Source: Bryum argenteum (lineage: Eukaryota; Streptophyta; Bryopsida; Bryales; Bryaceae). Taken from it: 64,000 bases of DNA. Under the pieces are notes generated by a model. That model had not been told where the DNA came from, did no database searches, and saw only the letters and a list, made by a program, of their open reading frames with translations. Shown one piece after another: positions 12,625-25,060 of this stretch (the stretch's first letter is position 1; each line of letters opens with the position of its first letter). The translations under genes were made by a program, and so were the position numbers. The DNA is taken from NCBI GenBank assembly GCA_037043015.1, contig CM073329.1, forward strand, positions 9,564,648-9,628,647. The letters are read 5' to 3'.

Positions 12625-15600
12625 ATGTCTGTGCGGAGGACGGTCGAGCGGTGTCCCGTGGACACAGAAGCGCAGGAAGGATGCGGGATTCCCTGGGGCG
12701 CTACGGTAGCCCCGTTCGCGGCGACAAACGAGCTTGGGCGGCCGCCGGACCAAGGAGAGCACGGGGAAACGCTTCCGCGATGCGACAGCTGCTGGGCGTA
12801 CATCAACTGCTTCTGTGACATTGAGAAATGGGCCTGGACTTGCTCCCTTTGTGGCCAATTGATCGGATTCTCCGAAGAGGAGGCTGGACAATACCAGCAG
12901 TCCGCCTCGCATCCCGCTGTCCTCTCCTCGTTCGTTGATTTAGAGTTCGAGGGTAAGCGAATTCTAATTCTTTTCGAGCTTGTTGAATTCTTCTTAGCTG
13001 CATTTCTGTTGTTAACTTAACTTCCTCGATCTGCAGATGAGGACGCCAAGGACGATGATTTTCAGGCTAGACCTGTCTTTGTTGCAGCTGTGGATCTGTC
13101 AGGTAATTCGCCTGTTAATGCTTTTCAAGTTAGGGGTTCAACGACTGATTTCGCGAAAGCAACTACTCAATGCTTCTGATAGCATTACTGTAAATATTTT
13201 AGCTCAACATTGCGAATGTGCACCATTTCATGCCAAGGTCATGTCACACGATCGGTACAGTAAAATCATGCATTGTTGAACTGAGTCTTGGTCATAATCA
13301 ATATGCTTATCAAAATGCCAGTTCACCTTTATATTTGTACCTTAGATGATCAGCATTCTTATGCTTTTTAGGTTAGGGTTTGACGATTGATGCAGTGTAA
13401 AATTGTCTGCTACTGCAATCCATCAATGCTTCTAATAGTACTTTAGGTTTACATTGCAATGTATACGTCTTCGTGACACTCTCATGCTTTTTAGATGAGC
13501 TCGACGATTAGTATAATTCATGTTTCATGAAAGAAAGTTTTGGTTTCAAGCATTATGCTTCAGTAGAACTCTTCAATTGGTCCTTCATCTTTACTTGCGA
13601 TTGTGCCCCTGTCTTTGTAGCATCAATGGGTCTGTTAGGTAATTAGCATTCGTTATGTTAGGGTTTAACGATTGGTACAGTGTCATTATTTTTTCTGCTG
13701 GATCGATTGTTGGATGCAATTAGTAAATGTCTTCCATCGGGATTCGGTCTTTACCGTACTCTTTTAGCCTTACTCTGAGTATATATATGCATACTATCGT
13801 GGTTTTGGAATTTGAAGCCAGTGTTCGGGTGCACCTCTAATAATCACCAATTCTCTGTTTGTTGCAGCTTCTGAGGAGTTTCTGGAGCTAGTGAAGAGTT
13901 CCCTCCTTGCTGCTCTTGAAGGTTGGTTCTGTTTTCAGCTCCTGGGTGAACGGGTTAATTGTCTCCTTTATAGATTTCTATGTTGCTGAATTGTATCGTC
14001 TGCTGTACTTGTCTCGTCTGCAAAGTCCTGACGTATGGTGTGTTGCATTTGCAGCTATAAATCCAGGAGCGCTGTTCGGCCTGATCACGTTCAGTCACAA
14101 GATAGGGCTTTACGATGTGCAAGGTCCCATTCCAGTTGTGAAGTATGTTAGCATTCCTCCAGACATGGATGGGAAGCTTCCTGTCGATCTCGACATGGCC
14201 ATGCCTTTGCCTGCATTTCTTGCTCCGGTATGTTCACCCATTTTTGCCATGCTCCATCATCTGCTTCCTGCTTTGACTGCACTTGGCTTGTCTTGATTAC
14301 GAATAGAACTCGGAGTTGATAAGAATTTGCGATGAACACAGGTGGAGAGCAACAAAGAGCATATCGCTGCAGCATTAGAGACTTTGAGACCTACAAGCTC
14401 CTGGGAGCGAGCCACGGCAGCAGGACAAGGCGTGGAGGGTGTATCAATGGGTGGCCGTGGATTTGGTGTTGCTATGGACGCTCTCATCAAGTATCTGGGA
14501 CCTGAATATGGCGTCACGTTTGCCATGGGTACATCATCATTTTACCTCACTTGGTGTCTGTCCACTGTTGTTTCCGTTGTGCTAATCATATAGTAGTTTT
14601 TATTCCGGTTACAGCGATCCGATGTGTATTCATATGAGTAAGTGATTATTTACCCATATTCCTTCGAAGTTCTAAGATTCCTGCTTCGTTGCAGCACGAG
14701 TATTTGCGTTCTTATCCGGCCCACCTGATTACGGTGCTGGACAGTTGGACACTAGACGTTACGGAGATCAGTATGCTAGTAAGGGTGAAGACGCTGACAA
14801 GGCTCTTCTTCCTGCGCAAACATCTTACTATAAAGATCTGGTGAGTGAGGCCGTTTCATTCGTTTGCTTTTCTTAGATTCTAGACATTGCTGTGGTTTAG
14901 AAATCGGTTGATGTGCTTGAGGAGCAGTGGTATCAGGTCGTTGATTCAAAGAATTCTTTCTTGTTACAGGCCGCACAAGCTGTGCTAGCTGGTGTTTGCG
15001 TGGACCTCTTCGCTGTGACAAACGAGTACACTGATCTAGCTTCGCTCAAGTACTTGAGTATAGAGAGCGGTGGAGGGTTGCTACTCTATTCTAGTACTGA
15101 AGAAGCCACTCTTCCACAAGACCTGTGCGTGAGGATCCTTCTCCTTTTAAGGCATAGAAAATAGACTGCCAGTTATATGAATGTATGCAGGTCTTTCTGT
15201 GCTTCTGAGTTTGAGGCACTGATCTTGGTGACAAAGAGTTATATTTTCGTCGACTGTTGTGACCGAAAGAGTTTAACCCTTAAACGTCTAAGGTGACCCG
15301 AGGGGTCCTTTTCCAATAGAATCTTCTCTGTAGCTCTCAATGTACTCAACTTTTCACTTATATTTTGATGTCAAACTGGTCACCTTCTTCTGATGCATTC
15401 AGAAAGTAGAATTTTAGAATTCAAATCACAATTTGTATGAGTGATTTTGTGCTTTGAAAGGATTGTGGTAGGTAGGTTGGGGTTGTACAATACTTGTAGG
15501 AGGTTGCAAGCTCATCATTGATTGGATCATTCATGATGCCCAAGTTCAAAAAGTGCACTATTCATGATGCCCAAGTCCAAAAGATGCTGTGATCCAATAC

Positions 15601-18236
15601 TGGGCTGCCCACATCCGTATAGCTAGACGTTTAAGGGTTAAGGTCTCTAACTCGTTGGTAGAATATCCAGTTATATAGTGCAAAAGGCAGTTTATTAGTG
15701 ATGCGCTGTGTTGTCATTTGACTCGTGGAAATCTTGTTTGCAGATATCGCATGCTTAGTAGGCCTTATGCTTTTGGGTGTATACTACGTCTTCGAACTTC
15801 ATCAGACTTCAAGGCAGCCACTGTCGTACGTACTTACCATCAAATCACATCTTGCATGCTGTTTTTATTCATCAATATCTAACAAAATATCGTGGCAATT
15901 GGGTGCAGTATGGACATTATTTTCCAGATCCTGAGTATGACAATGTTCAGCGTATTATCTGCTGCGATCAATATGCGACGTATGCTGTTGATTTTGAGTT
16001 CGTCGCTCCATCAGGCTTCTCTAGGTGAGGGCGAGATTGCTTTCCAGCAAGTATACATAGTACCGAGTGAAGATCTCCAGCTTGTTAGTAGAGTATCTTA
16101 AATACTATTGGTGAATCCTGATTACCGTTATTTGAATAGTTAGTCTTTATGGTCACACGATGCTTCGATTGTGATCACTTTATATCTGAGAAGTTTGACC
16201 CTCTGATGCTTGGTATGCTTGTCTGCCTCTCCAGGCATATGGAAACTCCTCCTGTTATGCAAATGGCCTTTCAGTACTCTATCCTCGTGCCGCAAGGCGA
16301 AGATAGAAATCATTCATCTGCAAACGGAAACTCAGCCTCCTCGCACAGGTGCACCTCTTCTGTCCACTCTTGATATGTTCTAGATTATGATGTCCAGTTG
16401 TTAGAGGTAAGTGTATATTTTAAGAATTTTTTGACTGTTGCAAATTCGAAGTAAATAATTTATGCATACACCGGCATTGATACAAGATTTCGGAACTTTT
16501 TCGCTATAGACATTCTGAGAGAGAGCGAAAAGTGATTCATGATTACAACTGAGTACCTTGAAATTAATATACGATGGGCGTTCTTAACTTATGCTTTTGC
16601 TTGGCCTCAGTCAAGGTTACGTCGTGAAAAGGCGTCTTAGAATACGGACCTTGCGAATGGAAGTAGCTCCCAGCTTTACTCTGTTGTACGAGAGCGCGGA
16701 CCCGGAGGTCATCCTGACTGTCCTCACGCACAAGGTATTGCAAGCTCCCTTTTCTAATGTAGCTTCAATTTCTAGATGATGATAAATGGTATTTCTCTTC
16801 TGACACTTTTTGGAGCATTACAGATCATTCGGGCATCTCTAGACGATGGAGTGAAGGAGGCTCGCGCGCTCTTGCACGACTGGCTGGTCATCCTGACAGC
16901 GCAATACAATGACTACTACAAACTCGCTCAATACACAGATCCGATGTCAATGAGCAGATTGGATGTGGCATTCTCAAAGGTCCCCAAGTTGCAAGCTTTA
17001 CCCCGGCACGTCTTCGCACTCCTTCGGAATCCGTTACTGAGATCCCACGAGGAAGGAGTACATCCTGATCACAGGATATACCTTCAATGCCTCTTCAGGT
17101 AGAGACTCACTTCAGCTTAAGTTCTTTTTGGTATTTCTAATGCAATAGTGTGTTCTTACCGGAGTTTGTTCTCTTCTTGACAGTGCTTTGGAGCCTTCAT
17201 ATCTCTTGAGAGCTGTTTACCCCGTTCTGTCCTCATTTGAGACACCAGACAAGCAAGCGTTCCCTCGTCATTCTCTCAGTCGAGCAGCGTTGATCACCAG
17301 TGGCAGCCCTATCTTCTTCCTGGATGCCTTCACCACGCTCATTGTTTATTATTCGCCTACAGCTGACCCCTCCTTGCCGTTCCCTCCACCACAAAACTGT
17401 AAGACCCCTTTCTCCTTCTAGTATCTCTACTGTCGTTGGTGTTTGTTTTCAATCACAACTAAATAAAGCCAAGAAAGTGTTGACACTGACTTTAGTATTG
17501 AATAATCGAGAACTGATGAGAAACTCTCTTGGTTTTGAATGAAGATTCGTTTGTTGCACACATGAAACCGAGTAGCATACTCCCCTGTCTCCTAATAAAA
17601 GGGGGGGGGGGGTACGATATACCAGCAAAATATTGTCTAAGTGAAAGGCCGAAACAATAGTTAACAATTTGTTATCTAATAGTTGATATACACATCGCTG
17701 GAAAGCTCTTGTCGAGAACTATGCCATGCACTATCCCCATGGGGTTTATGGAGACTGGTCTAATATTCTGAGGGAGTATTCTAATATGGAAAACCGTTAT
17801 GTAAGCCCATACACTATCGAAAAGTCTCATCTCTCATTGCACGAAAAAAATAGGCATATTTCGATAAATGTTCTTATTCGTTGTGGATCACCAGATTGGA
17901 TCCGGAGCCCCCTGCATGCTTTCTGGAGTTTTAAGGAATCATTTCTTTGCTCGTGTTTCTATTTTCGATCTGTGAGCCCCTTGTGACATATGTTCCTCGT
18001 GTGTGTATTTTTCAGGTGGACTGCGGTCGGTGATCAACCGGTTAAAGCAGGAGAGGAACATCACGCCCAAGCTGGTGATGATCAGAGGAGGCCATGACAA
18101 CACGGAGCCTTTTGACCGGTACTTGATCGAGGAGCAAGACGTGGATGGGAGTGGGGTAGCTACAGGAATGGGATTCGTTTCGTTTTTGGACCAAATTGCA
18201 AATGATGTTCTCAAGTACATGAAATACACTCCCTAG
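12625..18236 (+). CDS. SEC23: SEC23-family COPII coat protein (14 exons, 751 residues)
   Basis: Exons: 12625-12952, 13037-13102, 13868-13921, 14055-14227, 14342-14528, 14695-14840, 14970-15124, 15744-15825, 15909-16024, 16235-16348, 16611-16734, 16824-17098, 17184-17398, 18016-18236. They add to 2256 nt in one frame with GT-AG borders. SEC23 pairs with SEC24 as the inner COPII coat on ER exit sites and stimulates SAR1 GTPase. Visible parts: zinc finger C53-x2-C56 and C73-x2-C76 (CDSC..CSLC), trunk beginning RPVFVAAVDLS (121-131), the FAFLSGPPDYGAG strand, helical region (LLHDWLVILTAQYNDYYK), and a gelsolin-like end (PIFFLDAFTTLIVYYS). It lacks a long N-terminal extension and has a divergent trunk. 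From memory it resembles the divergent plant SEC23-like branch (Arabidopsis At2g27460, similar length) more than canonical SEC23A. The start is the first ATG in frame with the zinc finger. Confidence 0.88.
15273..15641. mobile_element. TTAA-flanked foldback element in intron 7 of the SEC23-like gene
   Basis: A perfect 18-bp inverted repeat, TTAACCCTTAAACGTCTA, is at both ends (369 bp in all). If TTAA is the target duplication, the element has 14-bp TIRs starting CCC, the layout of piggyBac-type elements. The interior has no reading frame of note but holds the tandem phrase ATTCATGATGCCCAAGT twice. It lies inside a 619-bp intron, so it is spliced out. Confidence 0.6.
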
Positions 18237-18251
18237 CTAGCTAGCTAGCTA
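18237..18251. repeat. GCTA microsatellite directly after the SEC23-like stop codon
   Basis: Tandem CTAG/GCTA units begin at the TAG stop and extend about 15 bases into the 3' UTR. Confidence 0.7.
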
Positions 18252-18880
18252 CATGTGGCAATAGACGCAGAGTCTATCCATCACCTTCCATCTTTATTCT
18301 TCTTTTTTCTACATTATTTCAAGTAATGAGAGGTACATATGGCGACCTCATTGAAGCTCTCTCTCATTGTTGTTTTGACCTCCACCTAATTTCTCGAATG
18401 GAAGTGTACTATGGTTGTTGACAAAGTCTTGCATTTATGAGCCTGTTGTTGAAGGACAAGTTTGCTTGGTGATGAGTCAGAAGGATATGGTGGGTCTTCA
18501 GGAGAGTTTGTGCACTTTTGTCGCCAATTGTGGGAACAGGTGTTGCTCTTGGGAACTATAGGTCAATATTCTTGGTACTCGTTGATGCTTTGATTTAGAC
18601 CTTAGACTACTACTCCATAACAACTACATAGCAGTTGTTCATCTTAAGAGGGTTGAGGAATAGTGTTCTTTACCAAAAGTTGCTTGTCATACTAATATCC
18701 ATGTACCGCTTTGCACCCCATAACTATTGCTGCTTTTGCACTTTGTAACTACTCCCAAAGGAAAGAATCATAGTACATATGAAGGCCCACTTTGAATTTG
18801 TGATTTGATTATGGAACAATTTTTTGTGCTTTACAAGGGGCTTAGTACAAACTTTGATTTATCATTTAGAATTGAGTGAT
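18252..18880 (+). other. 3' flank of the SEC23-like gene, no gene seen
   Basis: It probably includes the 3' UTR. No further open frame of interest and no repeat structure recognised. Confidence 0.4.
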
Positions 18881-18889
18881 CCATTATTA

Positions 18890-20000
18890 TTCCCTAACCG
18901 TCCTTGAAGCCCGGAATGGGTTTTTGCGATTTTGGGCATCCTAGATGAGGTGTTAAAAGTATTGTTTTTGCCCAATATTTTTATTGGACGCTCCATATCC
19001 TGCAAAGTCTATGTTGGAAAATTTGTAAAGCCAAATTCCAATTTCTGAACCTTCTCGGGCAATTCTTGGGGTGCGAGTTGAGATGGGGCAGCCTAAATTT
19101 AGCTTAATATTTTATTTTTATTTTTATATTTGAAACTTATTCCTAACCATATCAACACTTAAGGGGCGCTTCACACTATGGCCATCCAAGTCGAGAGGCC
19201 GTGGAATTGAGAGTCCAAACTTCGTTGAGAGTCCAAAGGAATTTACTGAAAATAACCAATAAAATATTGTAACTGGAGCCTTTGGCCGGGCATAGTGTGA
19301 AGCCTCCAAAGGCCAAGCCCAAAGTACAAAGCTTTGGCCATGAACTTCCATGGCCTCTCAACTTAGACGGCCGTAATATGAAGCCTCCAAAGGCCAAGCC
19401 CAAAGTCCAAACCCATACCACTTTATTCCTTGTCCAAGGCATCCTTTTGATCTAACGGCCAAGATCTTGTTGGTTTATGAATTTTTTATGAAAAAAATGT
19501 GACGGCCTCTCGACCATAGTTTGGGTCTTGCAAAATGTAGGACCCAAACAAATGTCGAGAGGCCGTCGCCTTGGTCAAAAAGTGCTGCCACGTAGGCCAT
19601 TTGGAGAGTGACGGCCGGTGGACTTTGGCTTCTAGTGTGAAGGCTCGAGAGGCCGAAACTAGGGTTTCCTGCAATTTCATTGGCTGAAATCGACGGCCTC
19701 TCGACCTTCGGCCATAGTGTGAAGTGCCCCTAAGTTTCAAAGGGCCTGTAGTGAAAAAAAATTTTACCAATTTTACAAGGGCAAATTTTACCGATTTTAG
19801 TAACTTTACCAATTCTACAATAGCAACCTCCAAGAGTTTCAAAAAAATCTTGATAATGCTCAAAAAAACTTGGAAGACAAACTTTGGATGTCACAATCTA
19901 TCAAATAGTAAACATTCAATAGTCAATTCTTGGACCAATAAGTAAACATAGTCTTAGGTACAAGATCTTACGGTTGGAAATTTGAAAAAAAGAAAGAAAA
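18890..20000. repeat. Dispersed repeat interrupted by a Harbinger-like MITE
   Basis: The left part (about 18900-19162) and the right part (19731 onward) match, in order, 35456-35715 and 35974-36065. Shared phrases include GAATGRGTTTTTG, GATTTTGGG, GCTCC.TAT and GTTTCAAGGCC. The copy here is split by the element at 19163-19730. The two copies carry different insertions at nearly the same place. Confidence 0.5.
19163..19730. mobile_element. PIF/Harbinger-like (Tourist-type) MITE
   Basis: Inverted ends read GGGGCGCTTCACACTATGG on the left and, as complement, GGGGCACTTCACACTATGG on the right. They are flanked by TAA at 19160-19162 and 19731-19733, the 3-bp target duplication typical of this superfamily. 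Length is 568 bp. The interior repeats the block GAAGCCTCCAAAGGCCAAGC twice and several copies of GTCGAGAGGCCGT. No transposase frame. Confidence 0.7.
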
Positions 20001-20339
20001 TTGATCCATAACCCCGGGAGTGCGTAAAGGTAGAAAATCGTAGTTTTGAGGTTTCAAGGTCCTAAAAACACACACGGACAGTTAGACGATTATTCAATTG
20101 GTGACTTTAAATCATGAGAAATAGTGAAATTATGCTTTTGTTGATTTCTTGCCAACAATTTCTACAATTCACTACTCACCGCTTAATTTGTGTTTTATAG
20201 TCACAAAAACTTTTTTCTTGTTGTAATGGAAAATCCCTCAACCCTTAAATGCACTTGGCTATTTTTAGCCAACAAACACAATCTTGGAAAAAGTGTCATA
20301 GGTAAAATTGAAGGCAAGCATACAAACTTGTAATAAAAT

Positions 20340-20840
20340 TTATTGTGACCCATACGAACCTTAATTTGGGTCATGAGGCCTCATAGATTGCGAACTTATA
20401 ACAAACTAGTACGCAAAACAAACTACAAAATTCCACCATTTTCACTTTGGAGTAAATATACTCTAAACAAACCAATTTCAATAAAAACATGAACAACTAG
20501 AAAGGTGTTCACATTCATCTCATGAACACTCTTGTACCAAGAAAATCTAGCGAGAAATTTTTTTAAATTCAAATTATTGCCTTGCAATGGTGAAATCTGC
20601 CAAAAGGAAAGTTAGTCTAAAACTCGACCCTTTGCACTCAAATGTATGCTTAATTTTGAAAGCACATTTGATTCAATTAAGGTTTTTACCACTAAAACTA
20701 GACTATTTATGGAATCCATCCCATTAAGTAAGGTTGAAATCCAGCGTTCGATGAAGGAGATATAGCTTCTCAAGAATTATCCATCTTTTCACCTTTTTCA
20801 TTGAAGAAACAGCTTCGCTGATCTAATATCGAAAGTATTT
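20340..20840 (+). repeat. Old interspersed repeat, copy 2 of 3
   Basis: It matches 9960-10450 in landmark order (CATGAGGCCTCATAGATTG, GCCTTGCAATGGTGAAATCTGCCA, CCACTAAAACTAGAC, TGGAATCCATC). Non-coding. Confidence 0.5.
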
Positions 20841-21756
20841 GGATTAGGAAACTTCCAACTAAGAAATTGTTGAAAAATATTTTAAGATCACAATTGTACA
20901 AAGTTAATTTGTGAAAACGAACTTCTTGATTCAGAATAAGGGATTGAAGTAGTAAAACATGCCACATGTTTCAAATAACAAAAACTAAAGAAAACATTAC
21001 AATAATGTCTTGAATTGGGATGAGGCTTTTTCTAGACCAATCACGACCAAACTTGAGAACAATATGATACTCACACCTCTAAATTCTTTCATGCCCAAAT
21101 TCATGCCAATTGGCACCCCAATAGCAACCAACATAGTCAAACTTCACAACATTCCAAAACTCCCGGGGGGGGGGGGGGAGGGGCGCTAGTGACCGACCTG
21201 GAACCGGCACAAGGCACTCACGAATTAGTCAACACCCAACTTACGAACTCACTAACCACCGCAGTCGGTTACCGCGGTTACCCAGCACCGACACGGGATC
21301 ACGTTCATCCATGCGGGCAGAGACTTTCATCCAAGGTTGGATGGATGAAGACTGGGTGTGGTGTGGAGTGCCAGCAGAGCAGGGGAATCCCATGTGTAAA
21401 GGCTGGAGGCGGAAGACGTGGCGGCGAAGGAGGAGGCTGAGTCACCGCATCCTGCATCTTCCCGGGAGTCTCCTCGCCACGCCATCCGTTGGCCCATTCC
21501 CTCCCCTTTGCTTCGTCCTTAAATATTCCGTCCCCGAGATAAAGATAAAGATGGAGATAAAGATGAATGTTGCTTGCAAGGTACCAACATGAGTTTTGTA
21601 TGGTGCATGGATTCCTTCCCCAATGGTTTGAGTGTGTCCTTGTTGGTGGACTCCCTTCTAGCCTTCCAAGTTTTAATATTTTTTAAATTTTTTTATTTTT
21701 ATTTTATTTTATTTTATTTTATTTTATTTTTTTGGAGCATTGTATGAGATTATAAG
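20841..21756. other. Gene-free stretch with a poly-G run
   Basis: It contains a run of 14 G at 21165-21178, a short GC-richer island after it (21180-21520) with open frames that lack known domains, and TTTTA tandem units at about 21690-21730. No gene can be supported. Confidence 0.4.
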
Positions 21757-22691
21757 TTAACCCTTTCATGACCACTCGTGTTTTGGAAGTCGAGGTTTTT
21801 TTGAGGTGTCTGGCTGTATTTTGGAATGTATCGAACAAATGAAGGGTCAAAATTAAGATCCGATCGTATAAATGTGTAGTGAACTTTATATACATGCTAG
21901 TGGCGAAACATTGGTCAGATCTACCGTATGAACTAGAGTATTATGATGTTCCGAGTCAAGTGTAGTACATAGCGTATACATGACCTTGAAGCTTTTTACT
22001 AGAATTAGAGACCAGAATATCCAGATTTTGGCAAAACACATGTGGTCAATATTGTAGAGAGTTTGAAGAGCTATCCAACAACACCATGAGCGTTGCATTT
22101 CGAGCATTTATGAAACTTAAATTGTGAAAAGAGACGAAGAACCCAATTCCTTGTATACGGTAGCGTACAAGAAATACATGGGATATCGTAGCAAATATGA
22201 TCAGATTGAAAAATCAGACATGGTGATATTCATCAGACGCCGAGCCTTGACGTAGAATCAGTGTGCGAACAACATGTGGTTGATTCTTTTTGGGGAGGAT
22301 TTCAGGTTGTACAAACGTATACGCTTTGATAGACGATGTTGGGTTGCCAAAAGAAATCAACTCTTCTTTTGTCGATGGAGCCGGTTGAATAGTACCTTCA
22401 TGTTCCCATGTTCCCAAGGGACCCTTAGAATTGGTGTCATGTGTCCTCGACAGCCGTATTTCTTGAATCTTTCTCACTTCTTTCTAGACCAGCTACTGTA
22501 TCGCATACTCATCACCATGTATAAACAACTCTACCAGGCGGAGTACGATTCCAAATGCATCGTTGTTTTGTGTAGTAGATCCAGTACACACTTCTCTTCC
22601 GGCGTTTGCTCTTTCTACACAGATTCTACTCAATCGTGGAATAACCACACTTCAGCAACCATATTTGGTTGATTGGTCATGAAAGGGTTAA
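21757..22691. mobile_element. TTAA-flanked foldback element, 935 bp
   Basis: A perfect 18-bp inverted repeat, TTAACCCTTTCATGACCA, lies at both ends. Taken as TTAA target plus 14-bp TIR beginning CCC, it has the same plan as the elements at 15273 and 34520. The interior has short minus-strand frames (22107-21886 and 22477-22214) that could be remnants of a coding region. I could not match them to a piggyBac transposase by eye. Confidence 0.6.
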
Positions 22692-22899
22692 AGGGGTTGT
22701 GTTTTCGGTCATGTTAGCATAATGATGAAAGTTCACATTTAGAACTTTGGTTTCATTGGTATAAGAATTTGTATGTAAGTATTACTTGAGAAATATACGG
22801 TGTATGATATAAATTGTTATATACATCTTACACTATTTTTTAGCCAAGAAACACATTTTTAAGATTCTTATAAAGATAGAATTCTTTTGTACAATCTTG

Positions 22900-23350
22900 T
22901 TGTTGGTCATGTGATCCAATACTTCAGTCATGAGGCTTCATGTGTTGCAAGATCACAATGTATTAGTGCTATCATCATTTTTACTTTAGAGAGAAATTCC
23001 TATTTTTGCAACTAAAGAAATCTTCAAATAAGAAAATTGTTCACTATCGTATCAAAATTCTCTTGTACACAAAAGAATTCTAAAAGAAAAATCTAGGCTC
23101 AAATGTAGCTTTTATAATGGTGAAACTTAAGGATTATTTTGTAGAGGAAAAATAGTCCAAAACCTAATCCTTTGCACTAAAATCCATTTATTGTCTATAA
23201 AACATATTGGACTCTGTCGCAAAAAACTCGACTCCGATTGAAATTCAATTCAATATAGAGAGTTGAATTTTGGCATTGGATCAAGAAGATAGAATCCCTG
23301 AGGAACCATGAACTTTTTCAACTTCAAAAAGAAAACTATAAAAATTCACT
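22900..23350 (+). repeat. Old interspersed repeat, copy 3 of 3
   Basis: Landmarks CAGTCATGAGGCTTCATG, TTTTTACTTT, AATGGTGAAAC, GACTCCGATTG match the other two copies in order, with heavy divergence. Confidence 0.4.
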
Positions 23351-25016
23351 TTAAGATCATATTACTATTCCAAATATTCAATAAAAATAAAATTTGATCA
23401 TACATGATTGACTTGCAATGGTAGAACATGTCTTGTGTTTATCCCTAAAATAAAAATTATCTTCATTAAATCCATGCCATAAATTTACATGATTATGGAT
23501 AAATCTAAAATCTTTTCTATACAATCAAGACTCGCTTTGTGTATGTAGCCAACCAATTCTCTTAAAAACAAACTTTGGATGAAGACTTTATAGCTCAACA
23601 AAGCTTCAGCCTTATAAATGATGGATAAATAGAGTATTGATGGATTTGATCCATGAATGTCTAGCATGTTAGATACCATCAATTTGGATGACAAACTAAA
23701 AACTTTCATAACTTATACAATCTTTATATGATTGTCTAATTTAACAGAATGTGTTGGATTGTAATTCAAATAAAATCTATTTTCTTATGCTAAATATTTC
23801 AAGTTTTGCTATAGTAGTCTTGAGGCTTGAGATAAACAATCCCAAAACTTGGTTGGAAGTACTGAAACATACTTATAAATTAAATCGTACATTATTAATA
23901 CTAAAATGGTAGAGAATTATAGCTTTTGGTTTTGGAAGCTTAAAAAGTACTTAAGCCTTTAGGAGTCAACACTTATTGGTCAAGAATCACACTTCTATTT
24001 ACTCATCGTTGAGTGATGGACTTCACTGTAGTGTAAAACAAGAGTAAAACTAACAAATACATGTTTCACTTCGATTTACATTGGTTCACATTTTCATTAT
24101 TTTGATGTGAAATATCTTACTGAATGAGATGCACCAAAAATTGTACTGCTTTGTAAGCTCATAAATACATAACCATATTGACATAAGCATGATATTCTTA
24201 GACTAAAAATTTAAATATAATAGGTCTATCACCACATTTTGTTGTCAATTAGTAATACTAATGTATTATTTATAACAAATATCATATTAAATATGTTGAT
24301 CCCAATAAATGGAACTCAATATAAAAGAGATCCTATTTATTGATATCAAGTCATGATTATGTTATCATATTCACTATTCATACTTAGTAATGATATCATA
24401 AAAGTCAAAGGAGCATAATTTATGCTATTTCTCCGATTCAAATTTAAATTTTTCCTACTTACATTAATCGCAAAACTAACTTGCGAGATTGAATTGAGGC
24501 ATTAGGCAATCACAAAATGCCAAATAGTAAATAAAGGTAAAGACACGAGTGTAATTTTGCTTGTGGCCAGTATGTTTAAATTTAAGAATAACTACGGTGT
24601 TTTGTAGTTATTACTACAGTCATGCCAATTCATAATTGCCGCCCTTCAATCGACCCTATATTTTTCTATCTATATGAACACTATGATAGTTAGAACTTAA
24701 TTTTAGATTTTTTAAATTTTTTTGACATTTATTATTTTTTAATTTTCTTTGTAAGCTAACGACACCATGGCTTGTAAATTTTTTAAATTATTATTTAATC
24801 GAATTTAAAATTCATAAATATTGGAATTATTAAGATTGTATCTTATGATACTACATTGATTGAGCTAGAGTTAATGCTATTTAAATTTTATGTCCATACT
24901 TTGTTGATGGAATATTTGAAATAATTGCATGCCAAATTTACTAGAAGTATTGATCATAATCCTGATTATCATGCAAATTTTTAAAAATAAACTTAGTAAT
25001 ATGGGTGGTGCTGGTT

Positions 25017-25060
<44 letters not shown>

